Below, piece by piece: positions 24,796 to 33,865 of a stretch of 59,710 nt of DNA. This DNA is from an uncultured Lachnospiraceae bacterium (GTDB taxonomy: Bacteria > Bacillota > Clostridia > Lachnospirales > Lachnospiraceae). The stretch lies in the NCBI GenBank assembly GCA_946557105.1, contig CAMNSZ010000015.1, forward strand, positions 1 through 59,710, in the 5' to 3' direction. A program made the translations under genes and the position numbers. Under the pieces are notes generated by a model. It had not been told where the DNA came from, made no database searches, and saw only the letters and a list, made by a program, of their open reading frames with translations. Position 1 is the first letter of the stretch. Each line of letters starts with the position of its first letter.

Positions 24796-25347
24796 ATGAA
24801 GAAGATAGCAATTTTTTTGGCGGATGGCTATGAGGAGATAGAGGGTCTGGCAGTGGTGGATGTATGCCGCAGGTGCGGGCTGCATATTGATATGGTGTCC
24901 GTGAACGGAGATAATCAGGTGACAGGCTCCCATAACATCAGGGTAGAGACAGACAAGACATTTGCGCAGGTTGATTTTAATGAGTACGATATGCTGGTGC
25001 TTCCCGGAGGACTTAAGGGAGCGCAGGGCTTAGAGGCACATGAGGGGCTTATGGCGCAGATAGACGCCTTTTACGAATCGGGAAAATATATCGCGGCAAT
25101 TTGTGCGTCGCCAAGTATTTTCGGACACAGGGGTATTTTAAAGGGCAGGAAGGCATGCAGTTATCCTACCTTTGAGAGCCATCTGGAGGGGGCGCAGGTA
25201 ACGGCAGGCCCTGTGGAGATTTCCGATAATGTGATTACTTCAAGGGGAATGGGAACCGCGTTTGATTTTGCTTTGGCGATTGCCGGTGTGTTTGTAGGAA
25301 AAGAAAAGGCGGCGGAAGCGGCGGAGCAATTTGTATATGAAATGTAG
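24796..25347 (+). CDS. DJ-1/PfpI family protein
   Basis: A 183-residue class I amidotransferase-like protein. The conserved Glu lies in ADGYEEIEG near residue 15 and the nucleophile Cys in the elbow AAICASPS near residue 103. This places it in the DJ-1 group, proposed to act as glyoxalase, deglycase or redox chaperone. The exact activity is uncertain. The start is the ATG giving MKKIAIFLADG with AAAGGAA upstream. The GDP-fucose operon follows after 70 nt and may share its promoter. Confidence 0.92.
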   Translation: MKKIAIFLADGYEEIEGLAVVDVCRRCGLHIDMVSVNGDNQVTGSHNIRVETDKTFAQVDFNEYDMLVLPGGLKGAQGLEAHEGLMAQIDAFYESGKYIAAICASPSIFGHRGILKGRKACSYPTFESHLEGAQVTAGPVEISDNVITSRGMGTAFDFALAIAGVFVGKEKAAEAAEQFVYEM

Positions 25348-25417
25348 AGCATAGAAGTCGGTCATAGCCAAATGCTTTAACGGCTTGGAAGAGTATGCGG
25401 AACGGAGATGAATAATC

Positions 25418-26461
25418 ATGAAGAAAGCGCTTATTACGGGAATAACGGGTCAGGACGGGTCATATCTGGCAGAATTTCTGCTGGAAAAGGGCTATGAGGT
25501 ACACGGGCTGATACGCCGCGCGTCCATCAGCAATACGGCCCGTATCGACCATTTGATTCGGGAGAATAAAATAACGCTGCATGGGGGCGATATGTCGGAT
25601 TCCTCCAGCATAGTAAGGATTGTAGGTGAAATACGCCCTGACGAAATCTATAATCTTGCGGCGCAAAGCCATGTGCAGGTGAGCTTTGAGGCGCCCGAGT
25701 ATGCGGGCGATGTGGACGCATTGGGCGTGCTGCGTATTCTGGAAGCGGTGCGTATGCTGGGCCTTGGGGATACCTGTCGTATTTATCAGGCGTCCACCTC
25801 TGAGCTTTATGGCAGGGTGGAGGAGGTACCCCAGAAGGAGTCCACGCCTTTTCATCCCTACAGCCCTTACGCCGTGGCAAAGCAGTATGGGTTTTGGATA
25901 GTAAAGGAATATAGGGATGCCTATGGCATGTTTGCGGTGAACGGTATTCTTTTTAATCATGAGTCCGAGAGAAGGGGCGAGAATTTTGTCACAAGAAAGA
26001 TAACGCTGGCGGCAGGGCGCATTGCCTGCGGTTTACAGGATAAATTATATTTGGGGAACCTGAACGCTCTTCGCGACTGGGGATACGCAAGGGATTATGT
26101 GGAGTGCATGTGGCTGATGCTCCAGCATCATACGCCGGAGGACTTTGTGATAGCAACGGGGGTGCAGCATACGGTGAGGGAATTTGCCACTCTCGCTTTC
26201 CGGTATGTGGGAATAGAGCTTGAATGGCAGGGCGAGGGGATAAACGAGAAGGGAATTGACAAAAAGACGGGCAGGGTTCTGGTGGAGGTGAGCAGGGAAT
26301 TCTACCGCCCTACCGATGTAGTCAACCTTTGGGGAGATCCGACAAAAGCAAGGACGATTCTGGGCTGGAACCCCCAGAAGACAAGCTATGAGGAGCTTTG
26401 CAGGCTGATGGCGGAGTATGATTTGGAGCTGGCAAAAAGGGAAGCGGCTATAAATCCATAG
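25418..26461 (+). CDS. gmd: GDP-mannose 4,6-dehydratase
   Basis: A 347-residue short-chain dehydrogenase of the extended type. It converts GDP-D-mannose to GDP-4-keto-6-deoxymannose, the first committed step to GDP-L-fucose. The NAD(P)-binding motif is [21 protein letters not shown] at the N-terminus (the final EKGYEV ends the first strand-helix unit). The catalytic motif is [10 protein letters not shown] with Tyr and Lys, and [11 protein letters not shown] supplies Ser/Glu. The C-terminal substrate domain contains [17 protein letters not shown]. It is the first gene of a four-gene pathway operon. Confidence 0.96.
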   Translation: MKKALITGITGQDGSYLAEFLLEKGYEVHGLIRRASISNTARIDHLIRENKITLHGGDMSDSSSIVRIVGEIRPDEIYNLAAQSHVQVSFEAPEYAGDVDALGVLRILEAVRMLGLGDTCRIYQASTSELYGRVEEVPQKESTPFHPYSPYAVAKQYGFWIVKEYRDAYGMFAVNGILFNHESERRGENFVTRKITLAAGRIACGLQDKLYLGNLNALRDWGYARDYVECMWLMLQHHTPEDFVIATGVQHTVREFATLAFRYVGIELEWQGEGINEKGIDKKTGRVLVEVSREFYRPTDVVNLWGDPTKARTILGWNPQKTSYEELCRLMAEYDLELAKREAAINP

Positions 26462-26546
26462 CGGACGGCAAATGCGGCGGTGCGGCTTATGTATGGCAGC
26501 ACAAGGAGAACAGGGAGAATATGCAGAGAAAGGAAAGCATACCGGT

Positions 26547-27491
26547 ATGATGGATAAAAACGCAAAAATATATGTGGCCGGACACAGAGGAATGGTGGGC
26601 AGCGCCATCTGTCGTGTCCTTGAAAAGAACGGCTATACCAATATCATCACAAAAACTCATAAGGAGCTTAACCTTTGCAGGCAGGAAGCCGTGGAGGAAT
26701 TTTTCGTAAGGGAGAAGCCGGAATATGTTTTCCTTGCGGCTGCCAAGGTGGGAGGCATCATGGCAAACTCCGAGGCGTTGGCGGATTTTATGTATGACAA
26801 TATGATGCTTGAGATGAACGTGATTCACAGCGCATGGCAGAACGGCTGTAAAAAGCTTTTGTTTTTGGGAAGCAGCTGTATTTATCCCCGAATGGCGCCT
26901 CAGCCCATGAGGGAGGACTGTCTTCTCACCTCGGAGTTAGAGAAGACAAACGAGGCGTATGCCCTTGCAAAGATTTCTGGCTTAAAGTATTGTGAATTTC
27001 TAAACCGTCAATATGGAACGGATTATATCAGTGTGATGCCTACAAATTTATATGGTCCAAACGATAATTACCACCCCACGCACAGTCATGTGCTGCCCGC
27101 TTTGATACGCCGGTTTCACGAGGCGAAGGAATCGGGGGCAAAGGAGGTGGTATGCTGGGGAACAGGTACGCCGTTACGAGAATTTATGTATGTGGACGAC
27201 GTAGCGGACGCCTGCCTGTATCTGATGAATACCTACAGCGGCGACGAGACGGTAAATTTAGGAACGGGCAAGGAGCTGTCCGTAAAGGAGCTGACCCGGC
27301 TGGTAGCAAGGACGGTGGGCTATACAGGGGAAATTAAATGGGATACTACAAAGCCGGACGGCACTCCTAGAAAGCTGTTGGACGTAAGTAAGCTGGAGAG
27401 GCTGGGGTATCATTATACTACGGAGCTTGAGGACGGTATTAGGCTTGCCTATGAGGATTTTTTGAAAAATCCCATGCGGGCGGAACGATAA
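26547..27491 (+). CDS. fcl: GDP-L-fucose synthase
   Basis: About 314 residues. This epimerase-reductase makes GDP-L-fucose from the product of Gmd using NADPH. Its motifs are [10 protein letters not shown] for cofactor binding, GSSCIYP, and [10 protein letters not shown] with catalytic Tyr and Lys; NLYGPNDNY is typical of the family. The start [12 protein letters not shown] is chosen by homology and the AAAGGAA site about 11 nt upstream; the frame extends to 26472 without similarity. It is followed by manC after 22 nt. Confidence 0.95.
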   Translation: MMDKNAKIYVAGHRGMVGSAICRVLEKNGYTNIITKTHKELNLCRQEAVEEFFVREKPEYVFLAAAKVGGIMANSEALADFMYDNMMLEMNVIHSAWQNGCKKLLFLGSSCIYPRMAPQPMREDCLLTSELEKTNEAYALAKISGLKYCEFLNRQYGTDYISVMPTNLYGPNDNYHPTHSHVLPALIRRFHEAKESGAKEVVCWGTGTPLREFMYVDDVADACLYLMNTYSGDETVNLGTGKELSVKELTRLVARTVGYTGEIKWDTTKPDGTPRKLLDVSKLERLGYHYTTELEDGIRLAYEDFLKNPMRAER

Positions 27492-27513
27492 AAGCAGACA
27501 GATGGGAGCGAAA

Positions 27514-28836
27514 ATGAATATTATTTTACTTTCCGGCGGAAGCGGCAAGAGGCTGTGGCCCTTGTCCAACGATATCCGCTCCAAGCAATTTATAAAAATA
27601 TTTCGGAATGAAGAGGGCGAGCTGGAATCTATGTTAATGCGGGTATATCGTCAGATAACCGCGGTTGACAGCAAGGCTCGTATTACCGTAGCAACCAGTA
27701 AAAAGCAGGTGAGCTCCATTAAAAACCAGCTGGGAGACAGGGTGAGCGTGTGCGTGGAGCCCAACAGAAGGGATACCTTTCCAGCAATTTGTCTGGCAGC
27801 GGCGTATCTCTACCATGAAAAGAAGGTGCCCGTAGAGGAGGCGGTAATAGTCTGCCCGGTGGATCCTTATGTGCAGGAAAGCTATTTCGAGGCTCTTAAA
27901 ATGCTTGCAGGGCTGGCGGAGGAGGGAGGGGCAAATCTTACCCTTATGGGGATTGAGCCTACATATCCCAGCGAGAAATACGGTTATATTATTCCGGAAA
28001 CCGCCAAGGCCGTGAGTCCGGTTTCTACCTTTAAGGAAAAGCCTGACGCGGAAACCGCCAAGAAATATATTGCGCAGGGGGCCCTTTGGAACGGGGGCGT
28101 TTTTGCCCTCAGACTGGGATATTTGCTGGAAAAGGCGCATGAACAGATAGATTTTACGGACTACTGGGATTTATATTACAATTATTCCAAGCAGAAAAAA
28201 ATCAGCTTTGATTATGCCGTGGCGGAGAAGGAGCATCGCATTCAGGTTCTGCGCTACCATGGCGAATGGAAGGATCTGGGGACATGGAATACCTTTTCCG
28301 AGGCGATGGATACCAATATATTAGGCAGGGTGACATTGAATGAGACCTGTGAAAATACCCATGTGGTCAACGAATTGAACATTCCTATTTTGTGTATGGG
28401 GTGTAAGAATATGGTGATTGCGGCCAGCGGGGATGGTATTTTGATTTCGGACAAGGAGCAGAGTAGCTATATTAAGCCGTTTGTGGACGAGATGACGGGG
28501 CAGGCAATGTATGCGGAAAAATCATGGGGCAGCTTTACGGTTTTGGATGTTCAGGAGGAGAGTATGACTATCAAAATTGTACTTTTGCCCGGACATAGGC
28601 TGCATTATCACAGTCATGAGCATCGCGACGAGGTTTGGACGGTAATGAGCGGCAGGGGCCGTACTATTGTGGACGGTATGGAGCAGGTAGTGTATCCGGG
28701 CGATGTGATCACTATGGCGGCAGGCTGTAAGCACACCGTTATAGCGGAAACGGAGCTTAAGATAATAGAGGTGCAGTTAGGAAAGGATATTGATGTGTGC
28801 GACAAACAAAAGTACAGATTGGAAGGAATTGAATAG
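27514..28836 (+). CDS. manC: Mannose-1-phosphate guanylyltransferase with C-terminal cupin domain
   Basis: About 440 residues. The N-terminal nucleotidyltransferase domain has LLSGGSGKRLWPLSND and the active-site motif FKEKPD near 175. The C-terminal cupin (about 330-440) with HYHSHEHRDEVWTVMSGRG is the type II mannose-6-phosphate isomerase fold found in bifunctional AlgA-type enzymes. It makes GDP-mannose from mannose-1-phosphate and GTP. A separate isomerase gene follows, so the cupin may be regulatory or redundant. The end overlaps manA by 44 nt. Confidence 0.94.
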   Translation: MNIILLSGGSGKRLWPLSNDIRSKQFIKIFRNEEGELESMLMRVYRQITAVDSKARITVATSKKQVSSIKNQLGDRVSVCVEPNRRDTFPAICLAAAYLYHEKKVPVEEAVIVCPVDPYVQESYFEALKMLAGLAEEGGANLTLMGIEPTYPSEKYGYIIPETAKAVSPVSTFKEKPDAETAKKYIAQGALWNGGVFALRLGYLLEKAHEQIDFTDYWDLYYNYSKQKKISFDYAVAEKEHRIQVLRYHGEWKDLGTWNTFSEAMDTNILGRVTLNETCENTHVVNELNIPILCMGCKNMVIAASGDGILISDKEQSSYIKPFVDEMTGQAMYAEKSWGSFTVLDVQEESMTIKIVLLPGHRLHYHSHEHRDEVWTVMSGRGRTIVDGMEQVVYPGDVITMAAGCKHTVIAETELKIIEVQLGKDIDVCDKQKYRLEGIE

Positions 28837-29779
28837 TCCGCTATTACTTGCGCCTGCGGGAAAGGATTATCTTTGGGGCGGAAAGCGTCTTGCGAAGGAA
28901 TACGGAAAAGAGATACCAATCGAGCCTTTGGCAGAGACTTGGGAATGCTCCACGCACCCTGATGGGCTTAGTATGGTTGTAAGCGGCGCCTATAAGGGGA
29001 AAACGCTGGCAGAGGCTCTGAAGGAGCAGCCGCAGTGGATTGGAAGTCATCCCAAGGCAGGAGCGGGTCTTCCGGTGCTGATTAAGTTTATCGATGCCAA
29101 GGAAGATTTGTCCATACAGGTTCATCCCAACGACGAGTATGCGCTAAAACATGAAGGGCAGCTGGGGAAGACGGAAATGTGGTATGTGTTGGAGGCGGAA
29201 CCGCATGCTTCGTTGATTTATGGTTTTTCCCATAACATGAAAAAAGAGCAGCTGCTTGAGAGTCTGGAGCAGGGAACCCTTTTCAAGCATTTGCAGCAGG
29301 TACAGGTGCAAAAGGATGATGTATTTATGATTTGGCCGGGAACGGTGCATGCCATTGGGGGCGGCGTATTATTGGCAGAGATACAGGAATGCTCCAATGT
29401 GACTTATCGGCTTTATGACTATGACAGAACCGACAAAAGCGGTGAGAAAAGAAGGCTGCATGTAAATCAGGCGGTTCAAGTGCTTAATATGCAGGAGCAG
29501 CCTTTAGCGCGCAGGCAGATGAGGGTCATGCGATATCGTCCGGGCTCGGCAAGCGAGATTCTGTGCCGTTGCGAATATTTTCAGGTGGACAGGGTGCTGG
29601 TGACAGGCGCCTATCAATGTCTGGTGGAGAAAACCTCCTTTCAGGTATTTTTGATATTGGAGGGCAGTCTGAAGGTAGGGGAGCTTTCCGTGAAGAAGGG
29701 TGATTGCATATTTTTGCCTGCAGGCTGCGGTAACGTATCGGTATGCGGAAGGGGACAGCTTTTGAAGATTTGTTGTTAA
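28793..29779 (+). CDS. manA: Mannose-6-phosphate isomerase, class I
   Basis: About 328 residues. This zinc enzyme interconverts fructose-6-phosphate and mannose-6-phosphate and feeds the GDP-mannose route. Visible motifs are PAGKDYLWGGKRL, ETWECSTHPDG, the metal ligands in IQVHPNDEYAL and EMWYVL, and PGTVHAIGGGVLLAEIQE. The ATG at 28793 has AGGAAAGG upstream and lies inside manC, so translation is coupled. A phosphomannomutase, needed between this step and ManC, is not in the window. Confidence 0.94.
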   Translation: MCATNKSTDWKELNSPLLLAPAGKDYLWGGKRLAKEYGKEIPIEPLAETWECSTHPDGLSMVVSGAYKGKTLAEALKEQPQWIGSHPKAGAGLPVLIKFIDAKEDLSIQVHPNDEYALKHEGQLGKTEMWYVLEAEPHASLIYGFSHNMKKEQLLESLEQGTLFKHLQQVQVQKDDVFMIWPGTVHAIGGGVLLAEIQECSNVTYRLYDYDRTDKSGEKRRLHVNQAVQVLNMQEQPLARRQMRVMRYRPGSASEILCRCEYFQVDRVLVTGAYQCLVEKTSFQVFLILEGSLKVGELSVKKGDCIFLPAGCGNVSVCGRGQLLKICC

Positions 29780-29837
29780 GCCGCGTTTATGTAGGGAGGT
29801 CATGCAATATTGCACCGGAGTGCAGGGAAGGAAAATT

Positions 29838-31133
29838 ATGAAGGAATATGTCAAATGTGCTAAGGAGATGCTGGATTTTATAGAAAGGAGTCCAAGCTGT
29901 TTTCATGTGATTGAAAATATAAAGAATCACCTCACAGAGGAGGGCTTTCAGGAGCTTAAGGAAAATCAGGAGTGGAGGCTTTCGTGGGGCAGGGGATACT
30001 TTGTAATTCGTAATGATTCCTCCTTAATGGCATTTCGCCTGCCGGCGGCGGGAGAGGCCTTAGGTTTCCACATAGTGGCGGCGCACAGTGATTCTCCCTC
30101 CTTTAAGCTTAAGGAAACGCCGGAAATGAAGGTGGAGGAAAGATACGTTAAGCTGAACACGGAAAAGTATGGGGGAATGATTCTTTCCACGTGGCTGGAC
30201 CGGGCGCTGTCCGTGGCCGGGCGGATTGCAGTGTATGATGACAAAACGGGGAGTGTGGAGACCAGACCGGTGAATATCGATAAGGATTTGTTGGTGATCC
30301 CTAATTTGGCAGTCCACATGAATCGGGAGATAAATAAGGGAGCGGAGTATAATCCTCAGACAGATATGCTGCCGTTATATGCGGAATGCGGAGAGGGTAA
30401 AGGCAGGAATTCACTGCTAAGGAAGCTTGCCAAGGCAGCAGGAGTAAAGGCGGAGAATATTCTGGGTCAGGATTTGTTTTTATATGTGCGGGAAAAGGGC
30501 AGGATTATCGGTGAGAACGGTGAATTTGTGCTGTCTCCCAAGCTAGACGATCTTCAGTGTGTTTATGCCGCTGTAAAAGCCTTTGGGGAGAGCGCGCCCT
30601 TGGATTATATAAATGTCTGCGCTATCTTTGATAATGAGGAGGTGGGAAGCGGTACCGGTCAGGGGGCAGATTCCACCTTCTTGGAGGATACCTTAAGGCG
30701 CATTGCAAAAGGGCTGCCGGAGAGCGGCAGCCGGTATTTGCAATGGGTGGCGGACAGCTTTATGATTTCCGCGGACAATGCGCATGCGGTGCATCCCAAT
30801 CATCCGGAGAAGGCCGACCCTACCAACAGACCCTATTTGAACGGCGGAATTGTGGTCAAATATCACGGCGGTCAAAAGTATACCACGGACGCAGCTTCGG
30901 GCGCCTATCTGAAAGGCTTGTGCAGACAGGCGCAGGTGCCTTATCAGACCTATGCGAACCGCTCCGACATTTTAGGAGGCTCCACCTTGGGAAATATATC
31001 TGTTTCACATGTTTCCCTGTCAAGCGTGGACATAGGCCTTCCGCAGCTTGCCATGCATTCCGCAGTGGAGACGGCGGGAGTAAAGGATACGGCTTACGCC
31101 GTGAAGCTGTTTAGGACGTTTTTTTCGGCATAA
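29838..31133 (+). CDS. M18 family aminopeptidase
   Basis: About 431 residues, the usual length for aminopeptidase I-type zinc enzymes. Metal-binding and catalytic blocks are in order: AAHSDSPSFKLK with the first His/Asp, FDNEEVGSGTGQGADS with the Glu pair, ISADNAHAVHPNHPEKADP, and a late His in QLAMHSAVETAG. It removes N-terminal residues from peptides in the cytoplasm. The start MKEYVKCAKEM follows GGAAGG. It is the last intact gene before the interrupted protease and has no obvious link to the sugar operon. Confidence 0.95.
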   Translation: MKEYVKCAKEMLDFIERSPSCFHVIENIKNHLTEEGFQELKENQEWRLSWGRGYFVIRNDSSLMAFRLPAAGEALGFHIVAAHSDSPSFKLKETPEMKVEERYVKLNTEKYGGMILSTWLDRALSVAGRIAVYDDKTGSVETRPVNIDKDLLVIPNLAVHMNREINKGAEYNPQTDMLPLYAECGEGKGRNSLLRKLAKAAGVKAENILGQDLFLYVREKGRIIGENGEFVLSPKLDDLQCVYAAVKAFGESAPLDYINVCAIFDNEEVGSGTGQGADSTFLEDTLRRIAKGLPESGSRYLQWVADSFMISADNAHAVHPNHPEKADPTNRPYLNGGIVVKYHGGQKYTTDAASGAYLKGLCRQAQVPYQTYANRSDILGGSTLGNISVSHVSLSSVDIGLPQLAMHSAVETAGVKDTAYAVKLFRTFFSA

Positions 31134-31185
31134 ATCTTAATTTGGCCGTATATATATTTGGAAAACGTTGAAAATAGAGATTTGT

Positions 31186-31599
31186 ATGAACCAAAAGCTG
31201 GAAAATATACTGAATTTGGCGTTGGAGACGCCGGAAGCAATAAGAGAGCTTACAGAGGATTTAAACGTAGGCTTTGATACGAGTGCCAGAACATGGGAGC
31301 TGATTGTAAAATATCATGGCAGTCTGGCGCCTCTGGAGGGTCTTGGAATAGTAGTGGAGCACCTGATTGCGGGCTATGCCATTTTGACAGTGCCGCAGCA
31401 GTTGGTGGAGAATGTATCTGATTTTGAACAAATTGAATATGTGGAAAAGCCGAAGAGATACTTTTATTCGCAAATTGGGCCCGCGGATAGAGCCTGTGTG
31501 ACACAGGTTACTATGCGCGAGCCTTTTTTAAACGGAAAAGGTGTGCTGCTTGCAGTGCTCGACTCGGGGGAAGGAGTTAATATAATGTCAAGTCGCTAA
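31186..31599 (+). pseudogene. Csp-like S8 serine protease, N-terminal piece
   Basis: This is the first of three separated pieces of one subtilisin-like protease of the CspA/B/C type. It carries the N-terminal prodomain-like region and ends in GVLLAVLDSG, where the Asp (residue 126 from the ATG) is the catalytic triad Asp. Protease sequence stops at 31569; the last ten codons to the stop at 31599 are element sequence. The next expected residues (IEY...DF) are found at 47689. The piece alone lacks His and Ser and cannot be active. The ATG is preferred over TTG at 31168. It is listed as a pseudogene, but excision would restore it. Confidence 0.9.
31566..31591 (+). other. Left attachment end of element 1
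   Basis: Host GGG is followed by GGAAGGAGT, TAATAT at 31578-31583 and the inverted arm TGTCAA at 31586-31591. Element 2 and the internal junction have the same order and spacing. The exact crossover lies within a run of three G and cannot be placed more finely. Confidence 0.75.
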
Positions 31600-31708
31600 G
31601 CGATAAGCAAAATCAAAGCCTTTTGCGGATGCGGTCCGGCAAAAAAGCGGGAGAAAAGAGAAATTTATATAGATACAAAACCGTTTCGGAAGGAAAAAAA
31701 TTGTTTTT

Positions 31709-31722
31709 GCAATTATTTGACA
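31709..31722 (+). repeat. Recombinase-arm repeat, left copy of element 1
   Basis: GCA-ATT-ATTTGACA, a copy of the 14-nt motif GCAnnTATTTRACA also found at the right end of the element in the same orientation. It lies about 140 nt inside the left end. Confidence 0.6.
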
Positions 31723-31796
31723 TCAGCCGCCGCAAACGCCGGCATAGGACAATCCGGCGCCCACATATGATGAGTAAGTAAGGAGGTGGACGTACA

Positions 31797-32069
31797 ATGC
31801 TTCCCACAATAGAGGAATTGCAGCAGATGAAAGAGATGGATATTCGGAAGATTGACAAAAATCAGCTGAAGGATATAAGCGAGATACGGATAGAAAAAAA
31901 TGAGCCGCCGCTTAAGCGGGTAAGAAATTATCTGGAACAGGTGGGAAATCCTTACTTTTTAAAGTCGGGAGAGTATATATTACAGTTTAAGTATGAGGAC
32001 GGCGGTATGGATATAAATGACTGTATGCTGGAATATGTGTCTAAGCTGACAAAAATACAAAGTCAATAG
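31797..32069 (+). CDS. Small accessory protein upstream of the recombinases (DUF6870/TnpW-like)
   Basis: A 90-residue acidic protein. It starts with a predicted helix and ends with NPYFLKSGEYILQFKYEDGG, a pattern of a Tyr/Phe-rich strand and a short C-terminal helix that I associate with small transposon proteins next to large serine recombinases. AGGAGGTGG precedes the ATG. A similarly placed small gene lies before the recombinases of element 2. A helper or directionality role is possible but unproven. Confidence 0.65.
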   Translation: MLPTIEELQQMKEMDIRKIDKNQLKDISEIRIEKNEPPLKRVRNYLEQVGNPYFLKSGEYILQFKYEDGGMDINDCMLEYVSKLTKIQSQ

Positions 32070-32122
32070 GCGAAGCTCCCCCGTGACCTTTATGTCCGTA
32101 TTTTGTATCGGGAGGAATCAGG

Positions 32123-33865
32123 ATGAATGCGAAAAAAATGTATCATGTGGGTATTTATTTACGCTTATCCCGTGACGACGCCGTCCAAGGAGGCGGCAAG
32201 GGAGCATGGGGAAGCCGGCCGGAAAGTAACAGCATCAGCTCCCAGAGGGAGCTTTGCCGTGCTTATATCCGGAACATGCAGGATATGCAGCTTTATGATA
32301 TTTATGTGGACGACGGATATTCGGGGGCTAATTTTGACAGGCCTGAATTTAAGCGTTTGATGGAGGATGTGAGAGCGGGGAGGGTGGATTGCATTGTAGT
32401 AAAGGATTTATCCAGATTCGGGAGGGATTATATAGAAGCAGGAAGGCTGCTTCAAAAGATTTTTCCTGCATTTCATGTGCGTTTTATCGCCGTTACGGAT
32501 AATTTTGATTCTTTTACGGCGGATTTTAACGAGACGTCCTTAGTGCTGCCGATAAAGAATTTTGTCAATGATTCCTATTGCAGGGATATTTCGGGTAAGG
32601 TGAAAAGCCACCAGAGGGTCAAGAGGGAAAAAGGCGAGTTTATCGGAGCATTTGCCGTTTACGGCTACCGTAAGGATGAGAAGGATAGGAACAGACTGGT
32701 GCCGGACGGTTACGCGGCGCAAATTGTCAGAAATATTTTTGACTGGAAGCTTAAGGGTATGAGCAGTCTGGCAATAGCAGGGCGGTTAAACGAGACGGGC
32801 GTCTTGTCGCCGATGGAATACAAAAGGTCAAAGGGGGAAAATTTTTCCACCGGCTTTGCCCTACATGGAAGCGCTTCATGGTCGTCTGTGGCCGTAAAGC
32901 GGATTTTGACAAATGAAATCTACACGGGAACAATGGTGCAGGGAAAAAGCGAAAAAATAAATTATAAGATAAATAAGTACAGGGAGAAGCCGAAGGAGGA
33001 ATGGGTACGTGTGGCGGACACCCATAAGGCGCTGATATCCAAAAAGGATTTTGATACGGTGCAGAGGCTTATGGATTCGCCCGGCAGAGCCTGCGGCGGT
33101 CAGAGGAAAGCGCATTTGTTCTCTGGTATGCTGTTCTGCGGGGACTGTGGGGAGCCCATGGTTCGCAGAATAAACCGGTATAAGGGTAACGCGAGGGTGT
33201 GCTTTATCTGTTCTACAAGAAACAGGGGAATGGGCTGTACCAGACATAGTATCTCGGAGGAAGAAATGGCGGAAGCCATTCTGTTGGGCATGAGAGCGAA
33301 GCTAAGGCTGCTTCTCGATGAAGAAAAGGTGCTTTCCCGCACGGGAGGGCTGGAGGTCGGATTTGAGGAGCTGGCAGAATTTGATAAGGAAATTCTGAGG
33401 CTGCGCGGGGAGGAGGAGAAATATCTAAAGCTTCGCAGCGGCCTGTATGAGGACTTAAAGAGCGGTGTGATTACGCAGGAGGATTTTTATAGCTTTCGCA
33501 GTATTTATGAAGAGCGTTATGCAAAGGTTCAGAAGGCGGTGGGAAGGCAGGAGGAGATGCTTCGCCGCCTGTTTCGCTCAGGGCTTGCAGGCACAATCCG
33601 TTTGGAACGTTTTAAGGAGGCGTTGGAGATAACGGAATTATCTCGTGACGTGCTCCTTTGCTTTGTGGAAAGGATTTTAGTGTACGAGGGAATGCGAGTC
33701 TGCATTGAGCTGAGGAGTAAGGAACAATTTATAGGAGCTCTGATGCTGTCTGAGTACGCTGCCATAGAGCGACGGGAAAAGCAAAGGACTTTTGGCGCGG
33801 ACATAGGAGGGAGGAAAAATTGCAGGAATTTGGAGGAAGGAATGGGAAAGGACAAAAACCGGTAA
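32123..33865 (+). CDS. Large serine recombinase 1 of element 1
   Basis: A 580-residue site-specific recombinase. The catalytic resolvase domain (about residues 5-155) has the nucleophile Ser in YLRLSRDD and the motif VVKDLSRFGRDYIEAG. The recombinase domain (about 170-300) contains SRLNETGVLSPMEY-like sequence, then a zinc ribbon MLFCGDCGEPMVRR...CFICSTRN near 335-370 and a coiled coil to about 470. It is closest to the first recombinase of element 2. GGAGG precedes the ATG, and its end overlaps recombinase 2. It should act with the other two in excision and integration. Confidence 0.94.
   Translation: MNAKKMYHVGIYLRLSRDDAVQGGGKGAWGSRPESNSISSQRELCRAYIRNMQDMQLYDIYVDDGYSGANFDRPEFKRLMEDVRAGRVDCIVVKDLSRFGRDYIEAGRLLQKIFPAFHVRFIAVTDNFDSFTADFNETSLVLPIKNFVNDSYCRDISGKVKSHQRVKREKGEFIGAFAVYGYRKDEKDRNRLVPDGYAAQIVRNIFDWKLKGMSSLAIAGRLNETGVLSPMEYKRSKGENFSTGFALHGSASWSSVAVKRILTNEIYTGTMVQGKSEKINYKINKYREKPKEEWVRVADTHKALISKKDFDTVQRLMDSPGRACGGQRKAHLFSGMLFCGDCGEPMVRRINRYKGNARVCFICSTRNRGMGCTRHSISEEEMAEAILLGMRAKLRLLLDEEKVLSRTGGLEVGFEELAEFDKEILRLRGEEEKYLKLRSGLYEDLKSGVITQEDFYSFRSIYEERYAKVQKAVGRQEEMLRRLFRSGLAGTIRLERFKEALEITELSRDVLLCFVERILVYEGMRVCIELRSKEQFIGALMLSEYAAIERREKQRTFGADIGGRKNCRNLEEGMGKDKNR

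Noticed and set aside
31570..31575. Crossover at GA/GGA that would leave two extra residues (DSGEGI and EWGEGI) in the protease
   Set aside because: Both joints then deviate from the family consensus in the same way, and the computed circle joints lose the -35/-10 spacing and the 25-nt arm spacing seen at 36766-36810.
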